Shown: one piece after another, positions 8,637-17,037 of the stretch
Layout: each line of letters opens with the position of its first letter
How positions within the stretch are numbered: the first letter of the stretch is position 1
Assembly (NCBI GenBank): GCA_002633275.1
Contig: NWBO01000101.1
Location: forward strand, 1 to 48,245
DNA length: 48,245 nt
Direction of reading: 5' to 3'
DNA from: Bacteroidales bacterium Phil12
Lineage (GTDB): Bacteria > Bacteroidota > Bacteroidia > Bacteroidales > P3
Made by a program: the position numbers and the translations under genes
Notes under the pieces: model-generated
Told to the model about the DNA's origin: nothing
What the model saw: the letters and a program-made list of their open reading frames with translations, nothing else
Databases searched by the model: none

Positions 8637-9695
8637 TTAATCTACCCACGTTGCAACAAGTCCAGAACAACTGTCTTGCTTTGCACCCGTAACTTCTTTC
8701 AAACAATTTATCTCTTTTCTAATTCTACGTAAGCCCAAAAAAGCAAATATCAAGGCTTCTTTGTATTCTATTATCTCGTTATCGGGTACGATTATCTTGT
8801 AATCGGTCTTTGATTTTATGGCATTTAATATATAATTGTTGTAAGCCCCTCCTCCTGTTATAAAAGTATCTCCTACTATCTGTTCTGCAATTTGAGTTGC
8901 TATATGTTCGCTATATGTTGCTATCTTATCTTCTACGCTTATATCATATTTATCTATTATCGGCAGCACATCGCTTTTAACAAATTCTTTTGCCAATGAA
9001 TGTTTTTTCTTATTTATATAATAAGGTATGGAATTTAATTCATTCAACAAATTCTTGTTTATTGTATTCGCTTTTGCTATTTCTCCATTTTTGTCATAAT
9101 TCAAACCTATCCTTTCGCACAACAGGTTCAAAACGATATTGGACGGACATATATCAAAAGCGATACGTTTATTGTCTTTATCGTATGAAATATTTGAAAA
9201 ACCACCGATATTCAAACAGCAAGGATACTGACCGAACAACAGTTTATCTCCTATCGGCACCAACGGAGCGCCTTGTCCGCCCAAAGCCACATCAAGAGAA
9301 CGAAAATCGCCTATCGTTGTTATGTGCGTCTGCGAGGCAATAGCGTTAATATCTCCTATTTGCAAAGTAAAACCTTTGCTTGGCTGATGAAAGATTGTTT
9401 GTCCGTGAGAAGCGATAAAATCAACGGTTAAATTGTTTTCATCTAAAAATTTTCGAGCCTGCTTTCCGAAAAAATGCCCTAAATACATAGAAAAATGCGC
9501 AAGTTGTTCTCCGCTCATAGTCTCACAGTCTATTATTGCTTGACGTAATTCGGACGTATAGCCAATGGTCGAAGTTTTAATTATGCGATAATCTATCTTA
9601 TTATTCGCATCTTCCGAAATAGAAAACTCCACCGCTGCCATATCCAATCCGTCAAGAGAAGTACCTGACATCATTCCAAGTATTTTATATAACAT
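8637..9695 (-). CDS. anmK: Anhydro-N-acetylmuramic acid kinase
   Basis: AnmK phosphorylates and opens 1,6-anhydro-MurNAc to MurNAc-6-phosphate in cytosolic peptidoglycan recycling. The 352-residue length fits the Bacteroidota form. The N-terminal ATP-binding motif 'GMMSGTSLDGLDMAAVEF' is intact, as are 'DFIASHGQTIFHQP', 'QIGDINAIA', 'GDFRSLDVALGGQGAPLVP' and 'CCLNIGGFSNISY', plus the C-terminal adenosine-site motif 'DTFITGGGAYNNY'. It lies between murF (upstream, separated only by a 21-bp repeat array) and the sigma factor, so wall synthesis, wall recycling and an envelope sigma factor are linked in one direction. Confidence 0.95.
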   Translation of the reverse strand: MLYKILGMMSGTSLDGLDMAAVEFSISEDANNKIDYRIIKTSTIGYTSELRQAIIDCETMSGEQLAHFSMYLGHFFGKQARKFLDENNLTVDFIASHGQTIFHQPSKGFTLQIGDINAIASQTHITTIGDFRSLDVALGGQGAPLVPIGDKLLFGQYPCCLNIGGFSNISYDKDNKRIAFDICPSNIVLNLLCERIGLNYDKNGEIAKANTINKNLLNELNSIPYYINKKKHSLAKEFVKSDVLPIIDKYDISVEDKIATYSEHIATQIAEQIVGDTFITGGGAYNNYILNAIKSKTDYKIIVPDNEIIEYKEALIFAFLGLRRIRKEINCLKEVTGAKQDSCSGLVATWVD

Positions 9696-9700
9696 TTTTC

Positions 9701-9784
9701 GTTTTATTGGTGTTTAATATTAATTTTCTAATTACTCACACTATTTTTTTAATCACTTACACTATTTTTCTCTTATCACATATC
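9701..9784. repeat. 21-bp periodic array filling the murF-anmK spacer, four units
   Basis: Four 21-base units (from 9701, 9722, 9743 and 9764) abut the murF stop codon exactly and end five bases before the anmK ATG. Units 2 and 3 end in CACACT and TACACT and all carry an A/T-TTT tract. The spacer therefore contains nothing except repeat units. Confidence 0.75.
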
Positions 9785-11101
9785 CTATAACGCATCTTGC
9801 AATATCTCCATTTGAGTAGCCCTCGAACCTTTTATAAGAATCAAAGCGTTGGTTGTATTTTGCTTTTGAAGAAATTCTTTGGCTTTTGAAGAAGTTGCAA
9901 ACCAAAGGCAGTTTTCTTTATCAGCAAATCCCTTGTACTCTTCTCCGACAAAAACAGCCTGAGTAAGGTTCATATTTTTTATAATTCTCGATATAGCCTC
10001 GTGTTCGCTTTGACTAACCTTTCCTAATTCCTTCATAGAACCTATAAAAACCCTTTTATCCTTGTAACCACCTATCTTATCAAACGCTTCCAACGCAAAA
10101 CGACAAGAAGACGGGTTGGCATTATAGCAATCCAATATCAAAGTGTTTTTATCGGTCTTTTTGACTTGCGAACGATTGTTGGTAGGAATGTAACTCTCAA
10201 TAGCATGCTTTATTTTAGTAATATCAACTCCGAAAGATAAGCCGACAGTAACCGCTGCCAAGATATTATAACAATTGTATGTGCCGACAAGATGAGAACA
10301 AATCTTTTCGCCACATACTTCGATGCTTGCAAAAGTTTTATCGGCATTAATGATATTGCCTTGTGTAGCGGCAAAGGTTTTCAATGAATATGTAACAGAA
10401 TTTTCAGGCTTATTGCTCAACAGGTTTTCGTCATCGATATTGACAAAAGCCTTGCCATTGTTCTGTTCAATGTATCTAAACAATTCTGTCTTGGTTTTGA
10501 TAACTCCCTCAAACGAACCGAAACCTTCAATGTGGGCAGTACCGATATTTGTCAAGATTGCAATATTAGGATTGGCTATGCGGCATAATTCGTCTATATC
10601 TCCGATATGCGATGCTCCCATTTCGATTATCGCTATTTGGCAATCTTTTTTCAGAGATAACAAGGTCAAAGGCACACCAATCTGATTATTCAAATTACCA
10701 GCCGTTGCACCAACTTTGTATGTAGAAGAAAGGACTTCATACATAAGTTCCTTTGTCGTAGTCTTACCGTTAGTTCCGCTAATACCGATAAAAGGAATAG
10801 TAAAAGTGTCTCTGTAATATCGGGCAAACTTCTGCAAAAAAATCAAAGAGTCTTCAACAAGCAAAGTCTTATCGTTTATGTAGTAGTCTTTGTTGTCGAT
10901 AACCACCAAACTCGCACCGCTTTCCAAAGCAATCTTGGCAAAAATATTTCCATCGGTATGCTCGCCTTTCAATGCCACGAAAATCGTCCCTTGTTTAACT
11001 TTGCGAGAATCTATCGTAACATCATAACTCTGACAAAAGACATTAAAAACTTCCGACAACAATTCGTTGGTTATTTTCCTAACTTGTGCAATATGTTCCA
11101 T
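9785..11101 (-). CDS. murF: UDP-MurNAc-tripeptide--D-Ala-D-Ala ligase
   Basis: MurF adds D-Ala-D-Ala to UDP-MurNAc-tripeptide in the cytoplasm, the last soluble step of peptidoglycan precursor synthesis. The Mur ligase domains are in order: N-terminal UDP-binding part ('DSRKVKQGTIFVALKGEHTDG'), central ATP-binding part with 'GISGTNGKTTTKELM' (P-loop at about 109-116) and 'EMGASHIGDIDELC', and C-terminal domain with 'DCYNANPSS' and 'FIGSMKELGK'. I choose the ATG at 11101 (438 residues), preceded by GGAG at good spacing; a GTG eight codons upstream is also in frame. The gene overlaps the end of the glycosyltransferase by 31 bases, suggesting translational coupling. Confidence 0.95.
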   Translation of the reverse strand: MEHIAQVRKITNELLSEVFNVFCQSYDVTIDSRKVKQGTIFVALKGEHTDGNIFAKIALESGASLVVIDNKDYYINDKTLLVEDSLIFLQKFARYYRDTFTIPFIGISGTNGKTTTKELMYEVLSSTYKVGATAGNLNNQIGVPLTLLSLKKDCQIAIIEMGASHIGDIDELCRIANPNIAILTNIGTAHIEGFGSFEGVIKTKTELFRYIEQNNGKAFVNIDDENLLSNKPENSVTYSLKTFAATQGNIINADKTFASIEVCGEKICSHLVGTYNCYNILAAVTVGLSFGVDITKIKHAIESYIPTNNRSQVKKTDKNTLILDCYNANPSSCRFALEAFDKIGGYKDKRVFIGSMKELGKVSQSEHEAISRIIKNMNLTQAVFVGEEYKGFADKENCLWFATSSKAKEFLQKQNTTNALILIKGSRATQMEILQDAL

Positions 11102-12198
11102 AATTTCTCCGAAGAATTTTCCCACGAGAATGCTTTGTTTCGTTCAATGCCTTTTGCTATCAGGCTTTGGCAAAAATCAGCATCCTCATATATTTTTATC
11201 ATACCGTTTGTTATTTCTTCCACACTATACGGATTGACTTTCAATGCGGCATCGCCAGCCACTTCGTCCAATGCTGTGGTATTCGATGTAAGCACCGGAG
11301 TTTGTGCTGCAAATGCTTCCACGACCGGAATACCAAATCCCTCGAACAACGACGGAAATACCAATCCCAATGACGCACTTGCAATGTATGACACCTCTCT
11401 TGCGTCCAATCGTCCGGTGAAAACAACATCGTCTTTGTACTGCATATCATTGTAAGTATCCTCTATCTCGCCTTGCCACCACTTCTTATTACCCACAACA
11501 ACCAGTTTCACATCACTATTTGTCCTTCTTTTGAACTCATCATAAGCCAAAAACAGATTAACAAAGTTTTTCCTTTTGTGGATAGCACCTACGAAATAAA
11601 AATAATCCTTTCCCAAAGTATATTGGGCTTTCGTCCTTTGATTTATTTCTTTACTCTGTGGCGAGAATATACTGTTGGCTGCATTATAAACGACATCTAT
11701 CTTATTTTCATCAATAGAAAAGTTCTCCGCTATATCTTTTTTGCTATAATTACTTACCGTAATTATTCTCTCACTCTTTTGTGCGTTAAGCGGAAAGTAT
11801 CGCATAAAATACTTTTGGTGCGAATTGTTTCCGATATACTTATCGTTATGAAAGAAATTTATATCGTGGATTGTGCAAACTATCGGAAGATTTTTTACTT
11901 TGGGAATATAATTCTCCGGCGAGAAGAAAACATCTATCTTGTACCATTTAACGTATATCGGCAACAGATAATCGAAATACAATTTCCAAACTAACGGGTG
12001 TCGTGTCGGACAAGGAATAACCACCGGCACTACATTTTTTGCAAAAACGAAACTTTCGTCAAATTTCCTATCAAAAAACAATACAAAAGTATCTTCGGAA
12101 TGATTTTTTGTCATTCTTTGCAAAATCTGTCGGGTAAAATAGCCTATCCCCTCCAACTTTCCTTTCAACAACAACCGTGCATTTACTCCTATTATCAA
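11071..12198 (-). CDS. GT-B glycosyltransferase, family 4-like
   Basis: This 375-residue enzyme probably transfers a sugar from a nucleotide-sugar donor to a glycan or lipid carrier on the cytoplasmic side of the membrane. The N-terminus 'GVNARLLLKGKLEGIGYFTRQIL' is the usual acceptor-domain opening. The donor domain has 'YFYFVGAIHKRKNFVNLF', 'VVGNKKWW', 'FTGRLDAREVSYIASASLGLVFPSLFEGFGIPVVEAFA' (EX7E motif) and 'LDEVAGDAALKVNP'. The start is TTG at 12198: an in-frame stop lies two codons upstream and no in-frame ATG precedes the conserved beginning. It leads the murF-anmK-sigma run. Surface polysaccharide or LPS synthesis is likely, given the divergent flippase gene. Confidence 0.88.
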   Translation of the reverse strand: MIIGVNARLLLKGKLEGIGYFTRQILQRMTKNHSEDTFVLFFDRKFDESFVFAKNVVPVVIPCPTRHPLVWKLYFDYLLPIYVKWYKIDVFFSPENYIPKVKNLPIVCTIHDINFFHNDKYIGNNSHQKYFMRYFPLNAQKSERIITVSNYSKKDIAENFSIDENKIDVVYNAANSIFSPQSKEINQRTKAQYTLGKDYFYFVGAIHKRKNFVNLFLAYDEFKRRTNSDVKLVVVGNKKWWQGEIEDTYNDMQYKDDVVFTGRLDAREVSYIASASLGLVFPSLFEGFGIPVVEAFAAQTPVLTSNTTALDEVAGDAALKVNPYSVEEITNGMIKIYEDADFCQSLIAKGIERNKAFSWENSSEKLWNILHKLGK

Positions 12199-12297
12199 GT
12201 CTTATAAGTTTTTTAAGTTATTTGATTTTGCCCGCAAATATTTTCATTTTTGCATCAAAAGAAAATTTTGCGGTAAGTTCCCTTGATTTTCAAGTCG

Positions 12298-12305
12298 CAA
12301 AGTTA
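12298..12305 (-). promoter_or_regulatory. Promoter -7 element upstream of the glycosyltransferase
   Basis: The minus strand reads TAACTTTG (TAnnTTTG) about 100 bases upstream of the TTG start. No convincing -33 element is visible. Confidence 0.45.
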
Positions 12306-12434
12306 TAAAATTTTTTCTAATTATCATCAGCCCTTGTCGTATTATCATTGAACGTAATAAATTGTATTGCCGCAAAAGGGTTATTTGTAAAAAACAAATC
12401 CATAAAACATAACGAAAAAATAATATCGCAAATT

Positions 12435-12497
12435 AAAAAATCAGTGTTAAACATTAGCGAAATAGTGTTAAACATCAGCTAACGGATGTTTAACACT
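12435..12497. repeat. 21-bp periodic array with perfect 17-bp inverted repeat, three units
   Basis: Units begin at 12435, 12456 and 12477. The second and third are in opposite orientation and give a perfect 17-bp stem, AAATAGTGTTAAACATC (12460-12476) with its complement at 12485-12501, around the 8-base loop AGCTAACG. A weaker unit may precede at 12414. The array lies in the 463-base divergent gap 12199-12661, which otherwise holds the two outward promoters and no other visible feature. Confidence 0.8.
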
Positions 12498-12602
12498 ATT
12501 TTTATGAATACCGATAAGAATTTTTTGAATAATACTCCGCCAAAATTTTCTTCAATATTGCGTTGAAAATCACGTCAATTTAAGATTTCATTCAAAAAGC
12601 CT

Positions 12603-12631
12603 TTTGCTTTGATTTTTATTTTGTACCTTTG
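12603..12631 (+). promoter_or_regulatory. Promoter of the flippase gene
   Basis: TTTG (12603-12606) and TACCTTTG (12624-12631) are separated by 17 bases, close to the Bacteroidota consensus. The start codon follows about 30 bases downstream. Confidence 0.65.
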
Positions 12632-12661
12632 CCAAAGTAATTTTTTAACGACAAAAACACA

Positions 12662-14155
12662 ATGAAGAAATTTTTCGTTACAAATTTAATATTTCTTCTT
12701 ACACTGAACATTCTCATAAAATCTTTTTGGATTTTGGGTATAGACCGAGATGTTCAGAATACTTTGTCGTCGGGAGATTACGGCATATACTACGCTCTTT
12801 TGAACTTTACTTATTTATTCAATATCATTTTAGATTTGGGTATAACGCAATTCAACAATCGCACAATCGCACAAAACCCTATTCTTTTAAGAAAATATTT
12901 TGCCAAAATCTTGCCTTTGAAACTTGTTCTGGCAGGAGTGTATTGTGCCGTGCTGTTTGGCGTTGCATTTATCATAGGTTACGATAGTTTTTCGTTTTTT
13001 TTGCTCAAATGGTTGTGTGTTTTCCAAATTTTAACCTCACTTCTGACTTATCTTAGAAGTAATGTCTCGGCCTTATTGCTATTCAAAACGGATAGTTTCC
13101 TTAGCATCTTGGACAAGAGTCTGACGATAATTTTCTGCTGTTTGATGTTATACACGCCAATACTCAAAAACGGATTCAAAGTCGAATACTTTGTTTATGT
13201 TCAAGTGATAAGTATGTTTGTTTCCGTGCTAACAGCGTTGATTATATGCTTGGTGAAAACAAAATCGCTTGTAAAAAAAGAAACAAACGACGAAAACACA
13301 TTTATAACTCTATCATGGGACACAAAGTTTATGCGTGCCGTTTTGAAATTCGGTTTTCCTTATGCGTTGCTTACACTACTTATGGCGTTTTACAATCGAA
13401 TGGATACAGTAATGATAGAGCGTTTATTGGCGGACGGTGATGTGCAAAGCGGGATATATGCTTCGGGATTTCGATTGGTGGATAGCGTCAATATGGTTGC
13501 ATATTTGTTTTCTGTTATATTACTGCCGTTGTTTGCAAGAATGATAAAGGAAAAACAAGATGTAAGCGAAATTGTCAAGGTTTCATTTCAAATTTTGCTG
13601 CTTATCACTATCGGTTTTGCGGCGGTAAGCGTTACTTATTCGATGCCTTTAATGGAACTATTGTATAATAAACACATAGAAGAATCTTCAAGGGTGTATC
13701 AAGTGTTAAGTTTTTGCTTTATTCCGGTTAGTATGACTTATATTTTCGGAACACTTCTAACGGCAAACGGCTCACTAAAAAAACTGAACATTGTGGCATT
13801 GTGCGGAATGATTATAAACATTGGCGTCAATTTACTGTTAATCCCTAAATTCAAAGCCGTAGGCAGTGCTTATTCCGCACTGACGGCTCAAAGCATAACG
13901 GCAATTCTTCAAATAATCATTGCATTAAAAATGTTTAATATCAAGGTTGGTAAGATATATGTACTGAAAATTTTGTGTTTTATAGCATCTGTTATCGTTT
14001 CCACTATATTGATAGAAAAATTAAGTATTGCGTGGTACATAAGATTGGCATTGTCTTTAATGGCTTATGTGCTTTTGAGTTTCGTTTGTAGAATATTTTC
14101 CGTTAGTGAAATGAAAACATATATAGGAACACTGATAGACAAAAAAAATGATTGA
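12662..14155 (+). CDS. Polysaccharide flippase (Wzx/MOP superfamily)
   Basis: This 497-residue protein has about 12-14 hydrophobic segments and belongs to the MOP superfamily of oligosaccharide flippases. It would move undecaprenyl-linked sugar units from the cytoplasmic to the periplasmic face of the inner membrane. Characteristic features are the N-terminal 'LSSGDYGIYYALLNFTYLFNIILDLGITQFNNR' and the mid-protein 'FGFPYALLTLLMAFYNRMDTVMIERLLADGDVQSGIYASGFRLVD', followed by 'GMIINIGVNLLLIPKFKAVGSAYSALTAQSI'. Its promoter is at 12603-12631. It faces away from a glycosyltransferase gene, which fits a surface-glycan role; a lipid II flippase role cannot be excluded. Confidence 0.85.
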   Translation: MKKFFVTNLIFLLTLNILIKSFWILGIDRDVQNTLSSGDYGIYYALLNFTYLFNIILDLGITQFNNRTIAQNPILLRKYFAKILPLKLVLAGVYCAVLFGVAFIIGYDSFSFFLLKWLCVFQILTSLLTYLRSNVSALLLFKTDSFLSILDKSLTIIFCCLMLYTPILKNGFKVEYFVYVQVISMFVSVLTALIICLVKTKSLVKKETNDENTFITLSWDTKFMRAVLKFGFPYALLTLLMAFYNRMDTVMIERLLADGDVQSGIYASGFRLVDSVNMVAYLFSVILLPLFARMIKEKQDVSEIVKVSFQILLLITIGFAAVSVTYSMPLMELLYNKHIEESSRVYQVLSFCFIPVSMTYIFGTLLTANGSLKKLNIVALCGMIINIGVNLLLIPKFKAVGSAYSALTAQSITAILQIIIALKMFNIKVGKIYVLKILCFIASVIVSTILIEKLSIAWYIRLALSLMAYVLLSFVCRIFSVSEMKTYIGTLIDKKND

Positions 14156-14229
14156 ACGAAGTTTTTCTCTTTACGATAAATATAACATTGAATAATAAAA
14201 TATATTAAATACGGTATCGTTAAAATCCT

Positions 14230-15195
14230 ATGACTTCTAAGCAAAAATATATAGAATATTGCAATAGCAACGCAGTTACATTGTTTATGCAGCCGTGGTA
14301 CTTGGATATTGTTTATAATGGCAATTGGAATGTGATGATTTATGAAAACGATGCACATTTGCCACTTGCCTTTATACCTTACTATATATATAGGCAAAAT
14401 TTCTTCAAATCCATTCGACCGATGAATTTCATTCCTTATCAAGGAGTGGTGATTAACAAAGCGTATTACGACGAACATATTATTTCTTCAAACTCTTTGC
14501 ACCGCTTATATAGTTTTGAAAACTCCATATCTGAGTGTTTTGCTTCGCAGATAGATAAAATTAAACCGAGTGCTTGTTTTCTTAATTTTTCGCCGGAGTT
14601 CTTTTGTGCCACACCATTTGTTCAGCATGGTTTTTCGGCAAATGTAAAATATACATATCGTTTGGATTTGACAAAAGAATATTTCAATGGATTTTCTTCT
14701 GCAATGCGAAAAAAACTACGTAAAGCCGAAAAAGAATTATACGTTACAAACGATGATTTTGACTTAAAAGAGATTTTCCAAATCTTATGTTCCACATACA
14801 ACAAACAACACGAGAAAATTTCTTACACTTTTGACAGATTTCAACACTTGGTTACTTCGGCTATAAACAGAAAACAAGGAAAAATGTTTGTATGTAAGGA
14901 CAACGAAAACAATATCGCTGCCGCTTTGTTCATTGTTTGGGACGAAAGCACCGCATACTCTCTTATTGGTGGGAGTAACTACGAAAATAATCACCGAGAT
15001 GCCGGCGCTCTTCTCCAATACCAAAGCATCAATTACTCACAACAAATCGGCTTAAAGACTTACGACTTTGAAGGCTCTATGCTTAAAGGTGTGGAAAGTT
15101 TCTTTCAACATTTCGGAGCGACAAGAATGCCTTACATATCCTTAAATAAATATTATTCAAAAGTATATCAACATTTAAGAAACTTAAAACACTGA
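14230..15195 (+). CDS. FemAB-like GNAT acyltransferase
   Basis: This 321-residue protein resembles the FemAB/GNAT (Acetyltransf_6) group found in Bacteroidota. A basic patch 'FSSAMRKKLRKAEKEL' precedes the GNAT-like region 'MFVCKDNENNIAAALFIVWDESTAYSLIGGSNYENNHRDAGALLQYQSINYSQQIGLKTYDFEGSM', in which the last half is the hallmark of the group. Such enzymes transfer amino-acyl or acyl groups, and some modify cell-wall or surface-glycan precursors. The substrate here is unknown. It starts 74 bases after the flippase and 37 bases before rlmH, and likely shares their transcript. Confidence 0.75.
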   Translation: MTSKQKYIEYCNSNAVTLFMQPWYLDIVYNGNWNVMIYENDAHLPLAFIPYYIYRQNFFKSIRPMNFIPYQGVVINKAYYDEHIISSNSLHRLYSFENSISECFASQIDKIKPSACFLNFSPEFFCATPFVQHGFSANVKYTYRLDLTKEYFNGFSSAMRKKLRKAEKELYVTNDDFDLKEIFQILCSTYNKQHEKISYTFDRFQHLVTSAINRKQGKMFVCKDNENNIAAALFIVWDESTAYSLIGGSNYENNHRDAGALLQYQSINYSQQIGLKTYDFEGSMLKGVESFFQHFGATRMPYISLNKYYSKVYQHLRNLKH

Positions 15196-15232
15196 TTTTT
15201 CTTCTTAAATCACTCTAAACAACAAACGAAAT

Positions 15233-15727
15233 ATGAATATCAAATTAATAGTTATCGGTAAGACTGTTAAAGGCTTTATTGACGAAGGGGTCAATGAGTA
15301 TTTTTCGAGGCTTAAACATTATATAAATTTTTCCATCGAGGTTATAAATGATGTAAAAAACGCAAAGAGTTTAAGCAGCACTCAACTAAAAGAATTGGAG
15401 GGCGAGAGTTTATTAAACTTTTTTGAAAAAAATCAACTGACGGCAAAAAATTCTTCACTTGTCATTCTTTTGGACGAACATGGCAAAGAGATGAAAAGTA
15501 CCGTCTTTGCAGAATATTTACAGAAACAAATGAATTTGGGATTAAAGAATTTGGTGTTTGTTGTAGGTGGGGCTTTCGGTTTTAGCGATAATATTAAGGA
15601 TAAATTCAAAGACAAAATTTCCATTTCTCAAATGACTTTTTCGCATCAAATGATCAGATTGCTTTTTACTGAACAATTGTACAGAGCATTCACTATTATA
15701 AAGAATGAGCCGTATCACAATGAGTAA
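15233..15727 (+). CDS. rlmH: 23S rRNA pseudouridine-1915 N3-methyltransferase
   Basis: RlmH is a SPOUT-fold methylase that methylates pseudouridine 1915 in helix 69 of 23S rRNA on assembled 70S ribosomes. The 164-residue sequence is slightly longer than the usual 155-160. The SPOUT knot region is visible as 'LVILLDEHGKEMKSTVFAEYL', 'LVFVVGGAFGFSDNIKDKF' and the C-terminal 'ISISQMTFSHQMIRLLFTEQLYRAFTIIKNEPYHNE', which contains the conserved SAM-binding and catalytic tail. It follows the acyltransferase by 37 bases. Confidence 0.95.
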   Translation: MNIKLIVIGKTVKGFIDEGVNEYFSRLKHYINFSIEVINDVKNAKSLSSTQLKELEGESLLNFFEKNQLTAKNSSLVILLDEHGKEMKSTVFAEYLQKQMNLGLKNLVFVVGGAFGFSDNIKDKFKDKISISQMTFSHQMIRLLFTEQLYRAFTIIKNEPYHNE

Positions 15728-15785
15728 AATCCATTTATTTTTTCAAAATTTAAGGCTTTTACTGTAATATTATCATAAATTTTAC

Positions 15786-15793
15786 TAAATTTG
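15786..15793 (+). promoter_or_regulatory. Promoter -7 element of ruvB
   Basis: TAAATTTG matches TAnnTTTG 28 bases upstream of the ruvB ATG. The -33 region is not convincing. Confidence 0.5.
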
Positions 15794-15821
15794 CACGTTG
15801 AATTAAAAACAATGTGTTTGT

Positions 15822-16859
15822 ATGAATAAGAATCTTGATCCGAGCATCGGACATCTTTCTTCACAAGAAAGAGATTACGAGAAGGCTTTACGTCCTCTCG
15901 GTTTTGATGATTTCGCAGGTCAGGAACAGATAAAAGAAAACCTAAACGTATTCGTACAAGCAGCCAAGAACAGAGGCGAGGCATTGGATCACGTGCTTTT
16001 GCATGGTCCTCCGGGATTGGGGAAAACCACTCTTTCATACATCATTGCAAATGAATTAGGCGTAAATGTCAAAATGACTTCGGGACCTGTGCTGGATAAA
16101 CCGGGAGAACTTGCAGGAATACTGACGAATTTAGAGACTAATGATGTGTTGTTTATTGATGAAATACATCGCTTAACGCCAATCGTAGAAGAATATTTGT
16201 ATTCTGCAATGGAAGACTACAAGATAGATATTTTAATAGAGAGCGGCCCGAATGCCAAGAGTGTTGAGATAGGTCTAAACCCATTTACTTTGATTGGTGC
16301 AACGACAAGAAGCGGTTTATTGACCGCTCCTTTGCGCAGCAGGTTCGGAATAACGTGCAGATTGCAGTATTATAACCATCAGACACTTTGCGGAATAGTC
16401 AAACGTTCATGCAGAATATTGCAAACACCGATAGACAACGATGCTGCATTGGAGATTGCAGGACGTTCAAGAGGAACTCCACGTATTGCCAACCTATTAC
16501 TTAGACGTGTAAGGGATTTTGCCCAAATAAAAGGAGATGGTATCATAACCCTTCAAATTGCAAAAATGGCGTTAAAGGCTTTGAACGTAGATGCCAACGG
16601 CTTGGACGAAATGGATAATAGGATTTTGAGCATTATCATAGATAAATTCAAAGGAGGTCCTGTTGGACTTGGAACTATTGCCACTGCTGTTGGAGAAGAT
16701 GCCGGAACAATAGAAGAAGTATATGAACCGTTTTTGATTCAAGAAGGGTTTATTATGAGAACCTCGAGAGGCAGGGAAGTAACTCCTTTTGCGTATAAAC
16801 ATTTGGGTAAAGATTTTTCTTCAAAGAAAGATAATCAAGGAGAACTATTTAAGGACTAA
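15822..16859 (+). CDS. ruvB: Holliday junction DNA helicase RuvB
   Basis: RuvB is the hexameric AAA+ motor that drives branch migration of Holliday junctions with RuvA. The 345-residue length is normal. Visible are the N-terminal '[19 protein letters not shown]', Walker A 'GPPGLGKT' (62-69), Walker B 'LFIDEIH' (110-116), sensor 1 'LIGATTRSG', the arginine-finger region 'TAPLRSRFG', sensor 2 '[21 protein letters not shown]', and the C-terminal winged helix with '[33 protein letters not shown]' in register. It is a single gene with its own -7 element; ruvA and ruvC are not in this window. Confidence 0.97.
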   Translation: MNKNLDPSIGHLSSQERDYEKALRPLGFDDFAGQEQIKENLNVFVQAAKNRGEALDHVLLHGPPGLGKTTLSYIIANELGVNVKMTSGPVLDKPGELAGILTNLETNDVLFIDEIHRLTPIVEEYLYSAMEDYKIDILIESGPNAKSVEIGLNPFTLIGATTRSGLLTAPLRSRFGITCRLQYYNHQTLCGIVKRSCRILQTPIDNDAALEIAGRSRGTPRIANLLLRRVRDFAQIKGDGIITLQIAKMALKALNVDANGLDEMDNRILSIIIDKFKGGPVGLGTIATAVGEDAGTIEEVYEPFLIQEGFIMRTSRGREVTPFAYKHLGKDFSSKKDNQGELFKD

Positions 16860-17037
16860 ATATTATTGGTTATTGAAATTTTTAATTGATAAAATAAACG
16901 TATTTAGCAATCATTAAAACGACAAATATATTAATACGACGAAATATAAATATGAATTAAAACAAAAAAAGCATAGAAATCAACTTACCTTTCAAACTTT
17001 AATTCATTATTAACAACGAGAATAAATATACTATAAT

